A stretch of DNA of 64,000 nt. Origin: Oncomelania hupensis (taxonomy: Eukaryota; Mollusca; Gastropoda; Littorinimorpha; Pomatiopsidae). Positions within the stretch are counted from its first letter, which is position 1, and every line of letters starts with the position of its first letter. Shown here one piece after another: positions 45,236-56,488 of this stretch. The DNA lies in contig CM072527.1 of NCBI GenBank assembly GCA_036898135.1, forward strand, positions 700,873 to 764,872, read 5' to 3'. Under the pieces are notes generated by a model. That model worked only from the letters and a program-made list of their open reading frames with translations, made no database searches and was not told where the DNA came from. The position numbers and the translations under genes are program-made.

Positions 45236-45424
45236 CATCATGGTCTCCGGAGTCAATTTGCTGCTAAACACGTGTTGCTCAATATCTTAAAAACGGCTCA
45301 ATTGATCTGGTTGAGTGTTGGTGTACGGAAACTTCAAATCTTGGCCCATTCTTCAGGATCAATCCAGGTGTCTGTCAGTCGGTCGGACCGTCGCTCCCAA
45401 GTTGTTTTTGTTGTTGTTGTTGTT

Positions 45425-45905
45425 GTTTCCTATCCTATCCTATCCTATCCTATCCTATCCTCTCCTCCTATCTTATCCCATAACTCGGAGGTCGTAGGGG
45501 CACCACAGATGATCGTTTAACCAGCGTACTCCATCTTTCCCTGTCCTCAGCAACCCTGATTGTTTCGCTCAGTGTCAAACCAGTCCATTCTCGAATGTTG
45601 TCCTCCCACCTCTTTTTAGGTCTCCATCTTCTTCTACCTCCTTGCACTGTGCCTTGCAGGATGGTCTTTGCGAGACTGATGATCTGGTGAGGTGGCCATA
45701 CCATCGGAGTTTCCGTTTCTTCACCACTGTGAGCAGGTCATCGTGTTGTCTAATGGCTTGTGTGATGGTCTGTCGGACTTCGTTGTTGGTGATGTGCTGG
45801 GTATAGGAAATGCCTAGAAGTCTTCTGTAGCACCTCATCTCCATGCTTTGTATTCTTCGTTGGAGGTCTGCTGTGAGGGTCCATGTTTCGCAAGCATATT
45901 GTTGT
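45425..45905 (-). pseudogene. LINE-A 3' fragment with long tail
   Basis: Tail of CTATC units at 45429-45478, then a nearly open frame (one frameshift near 45680): MEMRCYRRLLGISYTQHITN, TVVKKRKLRWYGHLTRSS and KKRWEDNIREWTGLTLSET. It is 5'-truncated at a GTT-rich junction near 45900. Confidence 0.9.
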
Positions 45906-46479
45906 TGTTTAGCATGTGGTTGTTTAGAACCTCTTATTTGCTTTATCTAAATATGATATTAAAGAAAGTAAAGGGTAACGGAAATAGAGGAAGGAAGGAA
46001 GAAAGGAACAATAAATAAATAATTTAATGAATTAAAATATAAATAAATAAACTACCACTGAAAGAAAGAAAGAAAGAAGGAAAAATAAAACAAAGGTAAT
46101 AAGGAATATAAAAAGAAGATATAAAAAAGGAACAAATATAGAGATAGAATAAAATTGAAGGAAAGATAGAAGATAGAAAGGACGGAAAAGAACTTACTAG
46201 AACAATTGCCATTGTTCTATCAGTATTGTGAGTAAAAAGGATCCACTCTCACTACTAAGAGTTGCAGAAAGCTATGATTTACCCTTCTTCCGTTTTGAGA
46301 GAGGGTAGGATGGAGAAAGGGAGGTAATGAAGAAAAAAAGGACTTAGAACTTCCGCCATTGTTTTTCCATTAGTGCAAACGAAAGGATCTCGTTCCACTG
46401 AGATTTTGTAGATTACAAAGAAAAGAAAGACAGCAATATATTAAACTCTTTTTTTTTTCTAATAGTAAGTTTTGATTTG
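45906..46479. other. No gene recognised
   Basis: AT-rich with AAAG and AAAT runs. Nothing exon-like. Confidence 0.4.
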
Positions 46480-46692
46480 CTTCTTCTTCTTCTTCTTCTT
46501 CTTCTTCTTCTTCTTCTTCTTCTTCTTCTTCTTCTTCTTCTTCTTCTTCTTCTTCTTCTTCTTCTTCTTCTTCTTTGTGTGTGTGTGTGTTTGTGTGTGT
46601 ATATGTGTGTGTGTTGTTCTTGTTCTTGTTCTTGTTCTTGTTCTTCTTCTTGTTCTTGTTCTTCTTCTTCTTCTTCTTCTTCTTCTTCTTCT

Positions 46693-46750
<58 letters not shown>

Positions 46751-46813
46751 TTTCTTCTTCTTGTTCTTCTTCTTGTTCTTCTTCTTGTTCTTCTTTCTTT
46801 CTTTCTTTCTTTC
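46480..46813. repeat. (CTT)n/(CTTT)n/(TTG) compound microsatellite
   Basis: CTT to about 46575, a GT stretch, (GTTCTT)n, CTT again, then (CTTT)n up to the MITE-3 end at 46814. Reading frames here are homopolymeric in both strands and are not genes. Confidence 0.95.
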
Positions 46814-47263
46814 CACCCGATACACATTGGTCGAAGGCTACTAGAAGCATGCTGTAGTAGTCGCCTCAACAGGCCATAAAGCATGCTCTAATGCTTCAGA
46901 GCACTGCTTCCTATACTCTTCAAGCCCTAGGAGCACTGACCAATCAACTCATGAAAATGTAAGTTTCGTCTCCTCTAGGGGACGAATTAGGTCAAACTGT
47001 ATTTGTTTCTAGGTCAACTGTCTTTTATGAACCGTTTGAGAATGTTTTTGAACCGTTTGTTGACGCCGGATAGTGTCCTCACTTGGTTTCATACAATTTA
47101 AGAATCCAAGAAGGCAAATGGGTTTTTGAGACGGAAAGAGCGGAATGTTGTAGAGAAACATTCTGTATATATTTACAGTGAAATTGCGCTTTTTCCGTCA
47201 TTGCCTGTTGAGGCGACTATTAACGCATGCTTCTGGTAGTCTTCGACCAATGTGTATCGGGTG
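46814..47263. mobile_element. MITE-3, 450 bp, inside pyrimidine microsatellite
   Basis: Terminal inverted repeats of ~60 bp. CACCCGATACACATTGGTCG opens the left end, and its reverse complement CGACCAATGTGTATCGGGTG closes the right end, with two mismatches in the outer 39 bp. GTCGCCTCAACAGGC also pairs with GCCTGTTGAGGCGAC further in. CTTT/TTC repeats lie against both ends, so the target was probably a microsatellite. No transposase is present. Confidence 0.9.
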
Positions 47264-47360
47264 TTCTTCCTTCTTCTTCTTCTTCTTCTTCTTCTTCTTC
47301 TTCTTCTTCTTCTTCTTCTTCTTCTTCTTCTTCTTCTTCTTCTTTTTCTTCTTCTTCTTC

Positions 47361-47392
<32 letters not shown>

Positions 47393-47477
47393 CTTCTTCT
47401 TCTTCTTCTTCTTCTTCTTCTTCTTCTTCTTCTTCTTCTTCTTCTTCTTCTTCTTCTTCTTCTTCTTCTTCTTCTTG
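47264..47477. repeat. (TTC)n microsatellite
   Basis: About 70 TTC units with one TTTTC and one TAC interruption. 47480-47780 is C/T-rich and holds no gene. Confidence 0.95.
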
Positions 47478-47782
47478 TTGGACTGCTGACGTCGACTCTT
47501 CATTTAGGCAGTCAGATCATGGTGCAAAACCCTTGTTGGTGTAACTTCTTCCTCCTCCCCCGTCTCCTCATCTTTCCTTCCATGTCTATTATTTCCTCCT
47601 TCCCCCCCCCTTCTTTTTTTCACCCGCTCCCATCTCCTCCCACTTCCACCTTTTTAACACCTCACCCCTCACCTCACCCCTCACTCCTTTCTATTTCGAA
47701 TACAGATTTAATATATATATATATAGACAAAGGAAAACGGAACTGTATAACTTAGCGTTCCTAACGAACATTTCCCGTCCAA

Positions 47783-48380
47783 GTTAGTTAGTTAACCATT
47801 GCTTACAGGGTCCAGCGGACTGCAAAAAGCCTAATCAGGACCACAAAATCAGGACTACAATTTGATTGAAAGAGGACTCACTCCTGATCCGTCTAAAAGA
47901 TTTGTTGAAACAACCCTAGTGGTGACACTGAAGGCATTCCACCAGCCGGTCACTTTACAATAAAGGCATCCCACGCAAGGGACGCTGAGGCCATACTCTA
48001 ATATATCGACCCCCCGTTTACAAAAACAAAATAGACTATACACGTCATTATAAAATATCAACAAAACACATACATTTAAAATTCCTACATTGCTAAATAA
48101 TAGCATAGGAAGCCCTAGTGAGCATTTGGCAAAAAGCGTCCAATATTCCCAAGCTGACCCAACAGACCTCATATACAAATGAGAAGTTAGGGAAGAGTTT
48201 GTAAGAAAAAAGGTAGGTGACTGGTCTAGCGAAGAAGACAGTACAGTAGATAGATAGAACAGTGTAGGAATGATAAAGAACGAAGGAAAAAGACAGTGAC
48301 AGTGTGAATTTAAAACACTACACTTCCAGAAAGTGGGGTTACTATTTATACAGAATCCCCGGAACCCCTGCGGGTTAATT
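47783..48380 (-). mobile_element. RET-1 retroposon, short form, diverged
   Basis: The minus strand runs from CCCGCAGGGGTTCCGGGGAT and TATAAATAG to GTCCGCTGGACC and a TTAG-type tail (47783-47796). I could not define a target duplication. Confidence 0.8.
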
Positions 48381-48479
48381 GACAATGCCACACTGCTTTA
48401 TACTTTGAAGGTAATGTGCGATTGTCTTTCATTGGGGGAGGGGGTGGAGAGTTGGGGTGGGGAACACAATTCCAGTTCA

Positions 48480-48885
48480 TGTTTCCACATGATCACCCAG
48501 AACAGAACAGAACAGAACATTATTGCCATTTCAATTTGTAGGTTATATGACAAAATCCTATACATAACTATTGTTAATATGACAGTAGCTTGTTGGACAA
48601 TATCCAGCTTATGAATGAAATAGCAGTTTCCTATTAGGAAGCAGTCATAAACAAAGCTGAATAGTTTATCAATGTCTCCTGTATTAGAGGTCCATAAAAT
48701 ATCGCTTGGTTTTAGGACTGTGTATTTATTGATTGTTTTTAATTTGTGTTGTCTTTTATCGTTACGCAGCGGACACTCGTGCAGAAAATGTAATTCAGTT
48801 TTTCAAGTTGGTTGCATTTCTGATCTTGTGGTACATTATTAAATCTGCCTCTTTCAATTTCTAATGTCCCGAAACGCAAAACCTT
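48480..48885 (-). pseudogene. LINE 3' end, CCHC-like C-terminus (different family)
   Basis: Minus-strand codons read LEIERGRFNNVPQDQKC, then after a frameshift ELHFLHECPLRNDKRQ, DILWTSNTGDIDKLFSFVYD and RILSYNLQIEMAIM. R.N.P...R.C then E.HFL..CP is the usual C-terminal zinc-knuckle-like signature of many LINE polyproteins. One Cys is lost to the frameshift. It ends with a TTCTG tail (CAGAA units at 48500-48522 on the plus strand). 48886-49240 holds nothing recognised. Confidence 0.65.
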
Positions 48886-49255
48886 CTCTACAGAGCTTTC
48901 CTAGGCTAGCAACTATAGCTAGCGAAGTAGACCGTTCAGTCCTTCTGATCATTTGGGCTGTCAGCTGTTACAAACAGCGTGTTGCTGCAGCGTCCCAGAG
49001 CTGCGGGCAGCGAAGCAACAAGGCGGAAAATTCCCTCAGATTTCTTAACGATCGAGGGAGCAGTCCGTAATTCAGGCGTCGGAAGGGGAGCATCTTGTAA
49101 TTCTGGGAAGAGGGGATGAGGAGTTTGTAAGTAGAGTTGACTTTGAAGAATTGTGTCCCTTGGAAGGGGACACTATACTACAGTATGTATAGTCTTCTTT
49201 CTTTCTTACTTGCAGGGCTAGACTCTCAATTTACTACCATCTTATGCAGAATAAT

Positions 49256-49969
49256 ACCCCTTGGGGTCATGAGCACTCTTGTCACTGTAGATTGTTCTAA
49301 CCTACAAAGGGAACAGTGAAAGCCCCAGTTGAAAACCTGTCTTGCCTTTGTAGGCATGACTAATTCACTGCGGCAACAGTTCCCCCCGTTGGAGTGCCGG
49401 GGGTTTCAGTATAAATAGTATCCCCACTTTCTGGAAATTTAGTGCTTTAAATTCCCACTGTCGCTGTCTTCATCATTTGCTCTTTCCCATTCCTGATCTG
49501 TCCTATCACTCTGCTATACTTTCTTCTTCTTCGCTAGATCAATGACCTACCTTTTTTCTTGAAAACTCTTCCTGGACAAGACTCCTTGTTTGTGTATGAG
49601 GTCTGTTGGATCAGCTTGGGAGTGTTGGACGCTTTCTGCCGGGTGGTCACTAGGGCTTCCTATGATTGTATTATTTCGCACTATAGGCATTTTATATGTA
49701 TGTGTTTTGTTGATGATTTATATTTATAGATGATGGTTGTATTCTATTTTGTTTTTGTAACCGGGGTGTTCGCGTAGTTGAGGTCAACCCTCAGCCGTCC
49801 CCCGCGTGGGATGTCTTTATTGTAAAGTGACTGGCCGGTGGAGGGCATTAAATTTTCCCACTAGGGTTGTTTCGGCAGATCTTTTATGCGGATCGGGGGT
49901 TGTCCGGTCCTGATTTGGCTCGGAAGAGTCCGCTGGACCTAAAGCACCAATAAATCAATCAATCAATCA
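49256..49969 (+). mobile_element. RET-1 retroposon, long form, complete
   Basis: A 12-bp duplication, ATGCAGAATAAT (49244-49255 and 49970-49981), fixes both ends: 714 bp from ACCCCTTGGGGTCATGAGC to the (AATC)n tail. The 5' head pairs CCTACAAAGG (49301-49310) with CCTTTGTAGG (49345-49354), nested inside GTCATG/CATGAC. Confidence 0.95.
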
Positions 49970-49995
49970 ATGCAGAATAATTTTTAAAAAAGTAA

Positions 49996-49999
<4 letters not shown>

Positions 50000-50047
<48 letters not shown>

Positions 50048-50090
50048 TCTCTCTCTCTCTCTGTAAATGTGTCTGTGTGTGTGTGTGTGT
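50000..50090. repeat. (CT)n and (GT)n microsatellites
   Basis: CT to about 50062, then GT. 50091-50555 includes (TTTA)n at 50168-50190 and no gene. Confidence 0.9.
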
Positions 50091-50162
50091 CCCTCAGTAG
50101 AAATCCACAGGTAATCTCTTGTCGTCATCAAATGTGACACAAACATTCCGATAAGTGTCCTT

Positions 50163-50194
<32 letters not shown>

Positions 50195-50559
50195 ACGGCA
50201 TGGCCTTTTCTTTCCACTGCTCACAAATACCCTTCATTTGACAAGCGGGAAATTTCAATCCATACGCTCCGAAAATCGCCGCCATTTTAACTTCATGTCG
50301 GACTGCGAGTTAAGTCCCTTGAAACTATACGCAAACACATGCAGTGTATACTGTCGTCTGCTGTGAGAAGGTGTATGAGGGGGAGGGTTGTGTGTTACAG
50401 ATAGTAGAGGGGAAAGAAGGGAGGGAGGGGGTGTTTCCCAGAGGTAGTCAGCTAGTATGGTAAATATAATGCAGCCATCTTGAATCATCTTTATCATTTT
50501 CACTGCACATTTAAAAATGTATCCACTCTTAGTGTGGTCGGCATTTTTATTCATATACC

Positions 50560-50930
50560 CAGCACATCACCAACAACGAAATCCGACAGACCATCACACA
50601 AGCCATTGGACAACACGATGATATGCTCACAATGGTGAAGAAACGGAGACTCCGATGGTATGGCCACTTCACCAGAGCATCAGGCCTTGCAAAGACCATC
50701 CATCCTGCAAGGCACGGTGCAAGGAGGCAGAAGAAGAGGGAGACCGAAAACAAGGTGGGAGGACAACATACGAGAATGGACTGGTTTGACACTGAGCGAC
50801 GCCATGAGGGTTGCTGAGGACAGGGAAAGATGGAGTACGCTGGTTAAACGATCATCTGTGGTGCCCCAACGACAATCGACGGGATAGGATGGGTTAGGAT
50901 AGGATATGATAGGATATGATATTATAATAG
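50560..50930 (+). pseudogene. LINE-A 3' fragment
   Basis: From TQHITNNEIRQT-like codons through LTMVKKRRLRWYGHFTRASG, a 4-bp CATC duplication causing a frameshift near 50700, then GTVQGGRRRGRPKTRWEDNI to WSTLVKRSSVVPQRQ and a GGATA/GATAT tail. Downstream 50931-51185 holds nothing recognised. Confidence 0.9.
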
Positions 50931-51185
50931 TTACTTACATTTACTTGTCTCAGGGTGCTTACCTTTTGGGTGCGATGAAGAGACTTGACTATATGTCAGC
51001 ATTGACAAATGAGAAAAATCCAGCGGCCAGTCTGGCTGTAAAATATGAGGATAAATTATTTTAATTGAGGGCTAGGAATGAAATGTCTTGTAATCAACAG
51101 CGGAAGCGCGTGTGATGATTCCGTAAAATACGTATCTAAAGAGAAGAATGTAATTCAGGGACCGCAAAGGGGAGCACCTTGTAAT

Positions 51186-51250
51186 TTGAGAACAGATTCC
51201 CTTATATTATGACGTGAGAAGATGGCGTGAGGGAGAGAGAGAGAGAGAGA

Positions 51251-51289
<39 letters not shown>

Positions 51290-51771
51290 CAGACTTCAGA
51301 ACTTTAATGCAGAACACAAGAGTGATCATTGCAAAATGTATAACGAGATAAATATTAGTACTAATAAATTCCAGCCACTAGAAAATGGAGAATACTGTAC
51401 ACTTCCATCGAAATTGCATATGAAACGCATTCGCTTGCAAGATTAACAACATTAATTTCAAACACTTAAGTCAAACTCGCAACTTTACAACATGTTTTGA
51501 GCTTTGACTTTCTTTCAAGGGGAATGTCACATTTATTAATTCTGGTTTTGTTCATAAAGTCACGTGTGTTGCAATCCGTTATAATCCGGAGTAATACTAG
51601 CTTTCCAGTCGCCATTATTAAAATCTGGTCTTTAAGTTGTTATGCGTGACTGCCGAACCTGCCACGCCAGGTACAAGAATTTCGCTAATCTAACCATTTC
51701 TGACTCTTCTTGACTTTTTAGCACTTTGAGAACAGATTCCCTTATATTATGACGTGAGAAGATGGTGTGAG
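51186..51771. repeat. 46-bp direct repeats 540 bp apart, each leading into GA runs
   Basis: TTGAGAACAGATTCCCTTAT, ATTATGACGTGAGAAGATGG occurs at 51186 and 51726 with one mismatch, each followed by a GA microsatellite. The DNA between is unique-looking. Confidence 0.85.
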
Positions 51772-51800
51772 AGAAAGAGAGAAAGATAGAAAGAGAGAGA

Positions 51801-51836
<36 letters not shown>

Positions 51837-51920
51837 TAACCGTTTTTTTCCCTGTTAATCGAATAGCGAGAGAAATAAATAAGAAGTTAGGAGGTAAGGA
51901 GAGGGAGAAAGAGAGGAAGA

Positions 51921-51962
<42 letters not shown>

Positions 51963-52130
51963 GAGTGGTGTGTGTGTGTGTGTGTGTATGCGAGCGCGCG
52001 CACATGCGTTTGTGTATGAATGTATGCGCACATGTGTGTGCGGTGTGTGTATATGCATGTGTTGTGTGTGTATGTGCATGCGTGCGCGCTTGTGCGTGTG
52101 TGCGGTCGCGCGCGTGTGACGGCAGGATCT
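51772..52130. repeat. GA and GT/GC microsatellite block
   Basis: GA runs (51800-51832, 51930-51966) then GT/GCGC-rich sequence. Nothing coding is called. Confidence 0.8.
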
Positions 52131-52190
52131 TGCGTAGCAGAGATAAAGAAGATAACATTCCTCCAGGATCAAGAGGATAAATCTGCTTAG

Positions 52191-52292
52191 ATCAATGCCG
52201 AGAAGAGGGCGTCCATTGATCCTTTTATCGGAAGAAGAATTTCTGATATTTCACAGATCGAAGAGGATCTACTAAGAAGGGAGAGAAAGATT
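52191..52292 (+). CDS. Candidate internal exon (102 bp, phase 0/0)
   Basis: 34 open codons: INAEKRASIDPFIGRRISDI, then SQIEEDLLRRERKI, ending at a consensus donor GTAAGT (52293). An in-frame TAG (52188-52190) precedes, so the exon can only begin at the TTAG/ATC acceptor at 52190, whose pyrimidine tract is poor. The acidic-basic, helix-prone composition looks coding. No family is recognised. Its phase matches the exon at 59191, so the two could be consecutive in one plus-strand gene. CA microsatellites start 40 bp downstream. Confidence 0.4.
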
Positions 52293-52329
52293 GTAAGTGC
52301 CGACAAAGAAAAAGAGAGAAACACCCACG

Positions 52330-52331
52330 TG

Positions 52332-52362
<31 letters not shown>

Positions 52363-52940
52363 GCACACACACACGCACACACACACGCACACAGAGAGAG
52401 ACACACACACACACACACACACAGAGAAGTCGATTGTTGGGGCTCAGAAAGGGATCACGTAAGGTCTCAAGTGAACATTTTAATGTAACATTGGAGAATT
52501 CAGCACTTCAGGCATCATTCAAATCGATTCCCACACCCTTTCCCCCAAATTCAGGAATTAAACTTTCATAATTTGAGACGGAAATGGACCATCGTTAGAA
52601 GGCGGAGCCCCTCGGATTTTGAGAACTTGGAACTGAATAGATACTTTGGGGTTAAATCGATCAGTTGAGGAAATTTCGACACCAGAAGGGAGGGTCTTGT
52701 ATTCCTGGATTTGACGGAAATCCTTTCTTTCCGGGCTTTTCTACAGGACGTGTACCGGATTTTCCTCGACATCCTGTGTTAACCATTCCATTGCTTTTAA
52801 CATCTTTTGCGAGCTTTCTTTCCCTCGTCTTCTACTTCTGGTTCTTCTTCTTCTTCCTCTTCCTCTTCTTCTTCTTCTTCTTCTTCTTCTTCTTCTTCTT
52901 CTTCTTCTTCTTCTTCTTCTTCTTCTTCTTCTTCTTCTTC
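52330..52940. repeat. (CA)n at 52335-52425 and (TTC)n at 52845-52940
   Basis: Between them, an acceptor-like CGGGCTTTTCTACAG at 52746 leads to 11 open codons (DVYRIFLDILC) and a stop. That is too short to call. 52941-53617 has no gene. ACTTTCGGGCTACGCCCTTC at 53050 looks like an old repeat end. Confidence 0.8.
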
Positions 52941-53617
52941 GTATATTGTTTGTTGTTTTCTTTATTTCTTTGTGTTCCTTTCGTTCTTTCTAACTTTAGA
53001 AATCAGAAACAAAATACACAAAAAACACCAAGAAAAATATAAAAGCAAAGACTTTCGGGCTACGCCCTTCTTCAGTGATGAAAAATAAAAAATAAAAAAT
53101 AAAATAAATTCTTTCTAACTTTCTAACTTTATAAGTCTCCTCTCTGAAAATCCTTATCGGGAAGAGAGGGGACTATAAACTGATACACTTCTAACTTTCT
53201 TTCGTTCTTCCCTTCTTCTTCTTCTTATTTTTTTCGGTCTTTTTTCTTTCTTTCTTATTTCACACTATTTTTCTACCACCATAGCATTAATATCTCTACC
53301 ATTATCTTTATCTTTATCATGAGACGATCTTTCGAGCTTGGTATCTTGGGCACGTTTTATAGAAGTTTTTGTGTGTACACGTCTGGTGGTGAGTATCAAA
53401 GCAAGTATATTCCCTGGAGAAATACAGTCGCGAAATATTACACTTTGTCATAGGGAAAAAAAATTAGAAGACCTGTGAAAATCTATCGCAGTTGTTGTCA
53501 ATGAAGAAGAGATCACTTTTTGGCAGGCGACAATATTTCACGAAGAAAACTTCTGTCGCGGTAACGTTGTAGTCATTCAGGAATAGATTACATTACGATA
53601 GGTAGGTGACAATATTT

Positions 53618-53920
53618 CCTATCCTATTCTATCCCATTACACGGAGGTCGTAGGGGCACAACAGATGATCGTTTAACCAGCGTACTCCATCTTTCCCTGT
53701 CCTCAGCAACCCTGATCGTTTCGCTCATTGTCAAACCAGTCCATTCTCGAATGTTGTCCTCCCACCTCTTTTCCGGTCTCCCTCTTCTTCTACCTCCTTG
53801 CACTGTGCCTTGCAGGATGGTCTTTGCAAGATCTGATGATCTGGTGACGTGGCCATACCATCGGAGTTTTACGTTTTTTCACCACTGTGAGCTTGTCATC
53901 GTGTTGGCCTAATGGCTTGT
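53618..53920 (-). pseudogene. LINE-A 3' fragment
   Basis: CTATCC tail, then minus codons for WSTLVKRS, EWTGL and GRRRGRPEKRWEDN back to KKRKTPMVWPRHQ-like sequence with indels. Truncated near 53920. 53921-54569 shows no gene. Confidence 0.85.
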
Positions 53921-54569
53921 ATTTTTCACGTATAGAAACTTGAGCGTGTGTCAGTCATTCGGGAGATATAAATGTTGTCCGTGAACTGGCTGGTACAAAA
54001 TATATTCACTCACGAATAATAGTCAATAGTGGAAACTCGTCACATTTAAATGTGTATAAGACCTCGCGAAAATCTATTGCAGTTGCTGCTGGAAGGTGAT
54101 TGCTTATGTTATACCTGGGAAAAAAAAATCTCTCGTCACAGAAATATTTCGTGTTAAAGGATGGCCATGTTTCATGGATGGAAGAAAATATGAATACTTT
54201 TTGACTTGTGCTGTTGCATACTAAAGTTTACAGATTACGGAATTAGCTCCCATGGGCGAAGCACTGCAGCAGCCACGTGACGTGCAATGATTAACCTTAA
54301 TGTCTTGTAGTTCACGCTGGAAATGTCAATTCAACAATATTGCGTGTCAAGCATAGACCTTCGATAAACATGGACGTTATTTCAAGGAAATGCAACAAAA
54401 TACGTTTTAACCGCGCTATTTCACCACTCACAGAACTTTTCTATATAGATTTACATTTTGTGTGGTTTAAATTAAATCGCGCGACCAAAATAACGAGTAA
54501 AATGTTACTGTGATCAGATTACTTCTTAATTTTTTAACTTATTTATTTATTTGTTTACTTATTTCATCG

Positions 54570-54725
54570 TTTTTATATAGCGCTTTTCCAGCTCAAGAGC
54601 TGCTCAAGGCGCTGGCCGATACAGGATCTAACTTAAGCCACTCGTAGCGCCCACTTGCTGCTTTTGGGCTGCTCCTCTGACTCTTAACGCTAAATACCGT
54701 TGCTGCAATCCTGGACTTTGAACTC
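54570..54725 (-). mobile_element. SINE-2 3' portion
   Basis: TATATAGCGCTTTTCCAGCT, CAAGAGCTGCTCAAGGCGCT and GATACAGGATCTAACTTAAG on the plus strand. It is the cleanest example of the tail signature. Confidence 0.75.
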
Positions 54726-56333
54726 TTAGTTATAACGTACCATCACAGTGGTATATTTTAACAAAAGACGAAGTTTTGTACCACAGTTGCAATCCAAGAC
54801 ATGCCCGAAGCTGCAGCCGTTTCCCAAAAGTCAAGAGACTCTTGGTATTTCTGACTTTCTGCGTCTTTCTTCTCGCCTTCTTTCTCTCCCCCTTCACAAA
54901 GTTTTGGACTTTTCTTCCTCTTATTATGGATTGGAGTGTTCTTTTGCTCCATTTCTGTAGCTTTTTCCCGCTCAGGCGCAAAATTTATCGTGCGCCTGTA
55001 GGCCCCCGCTCGTAGACATGAAAACATTATAAACAAGATGGCAAGCCATTCAAATGTATTTCCAAGCATGAACGCACGTAGTTGAAAATTTAGCATACTT
55101 TCAAAACGGTTATTTTTTTCCTTTGGGGTTTTATGACTCGGCTTTATCCTGAAATAAGCAAAATGAAAACATGTGAACTATTTGCAAACAAAAATGTATT
55201 AAAATCGGTCAGCCAATTTTTTGAAAAAATAATGAACCGCAGAACGTCAAAAGAAAGTACGTAGAGGTTCAAGTGTATGTCAGAATAAAGGCGTTTCTAT
55301 CTAGCTACACCTACACACAAACACAGTTTCTGTGAAGGCCTGTATTTCGTTCGTGCGAAGCCCGCAGTTGTTCATGCTATGGGTCTATACCTCGTTAGCT
55401 GTCATGATGCTGCAGCGCTTGGCGTACCATGCGCTTGTAAGCTAACTGTGTTTTTTGTCTAGTCATTTCTCACACTCATCGAGACTTTACTGTCACGAGA
55501 GGCTATTTTAGACCCTGCACTAAGGCTTCACGCCTCAAACACTTCATCCTGCTTTGGCGTTTGTAAATTAAAGTCGATGTCTAGCAGACGATACAAGTCA
55601 GGACTGTGCTAAGCAGGTGTAGGTTAAATAAGGTAGGCAGTGACCTCATCCCGCTGACGTATAGCCACCCCCCTGCTAGGAGGCGCTCAGGTATCACGAA
55701 ATTTCACGGGCTTTGGCTGACCACAAGGCTAGGTAGTCATTCTCTGTCTAAATCTCAACCAAAAAGGACTCACGCTGAAAGCTCTCTCTAGCAGTAGACT
55801 ACGCAGGTGATGGGTAAAATTCAATTCATCTCAGTATAGCCACAGCCTGACATTGTCAAGAAGGTAAATGATCAATCTTTTGTTTAATCGCGATTTATTG
55901 ATAATATTGTTGGATTATGTTTGTGAAATCTTGCCATGTTTTATCATTGTGAATGTTAGTCAAATTTTGCTTGACCACGTGGCTGACCCGTGACCGGTTT
56001 TCGAAACCATGAGGTAGCCTCCACTGTCCAACTGTTGTTTCTCCAATGTGTAATTATTGCGGACCAGTGGCTGTACCGGCTGTGTGGCTGTGGCCATTAT
56101 GAATAACGTGTGGCTGTGTATATTGTTAATTACGTCTCCATGTGTTTAGCCACGATGGATGTCTATGTATAGGAATTATGTTGGAGATGCCAATGGACCA
56201 TGGACATAGAAGTTGATCGTCTCTTGTTTGTATAAGTGGACACTATCACTGAGGGCTGTTTCTGCGATCAGTGAGACACTCTGCACACCATTAGTAAACA
56301 AAGCATTGTAGAAACTTGTCTTATGTTTTGCAG
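54726..56333. other. No gene called; dispersed repeat at 55247-55308
   Basis: 55247-55308 is the reverse complement of 40923-40981. Short frames at 54730-55096 lack splice support. The rest is unique-looking and would be intron if the exon at 56334 is real. Confidence 0.4.
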
Positions 56334-56488
56334 ACGAGCAGGCTTGTTGGTCCGATGCAGGAGATAGACCACTGAGAGTCAACCCTGACATTCGGCCTGC
56401 AGTGGAACATCGAGCACTGAGCTCCGATAGCCCAATAGTCAACAACCAAGGAGGAGACGCCATCACCACACCTCAGCGAATCAGCTAA
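56334..56488 (+). CDS. Candidate terminal exon with stop codon
   Basis: A good acceptor (CTTGTCTTATGTTTTGCAG) ends at 56333. With two bases completing a split codon, the frame is open for 50 residues: EQACWSDAGDRPLRVNPDIR, PAVEHRALSSDSPIVNNQGG, DAITTPQRIS, then TAA at 56486-56488. The other two frames close quickly. The composition is that of a polar, disordered C-terminus. An AATAAA word lies at about 56710, a plausible polyadenylation signal. The upstream exon must end in phase 1. The phase-1 donors at 18311 and 20150 would fit, but 36 kb away this is only a possibility. No family recognised. Confidence 0.4.

Noticed and set aside
46370..47755. Poly-Phe, poly-Leu, poly-Lys and poly-Glu frames over 100 codons
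   Set aside because: Translation of CTT/TTC and CTTT microsatellites; similar frames at 10-485, 20057-20622, 25055-25775, 34007-34413 and 57740-58980 were dropped for the same reason.
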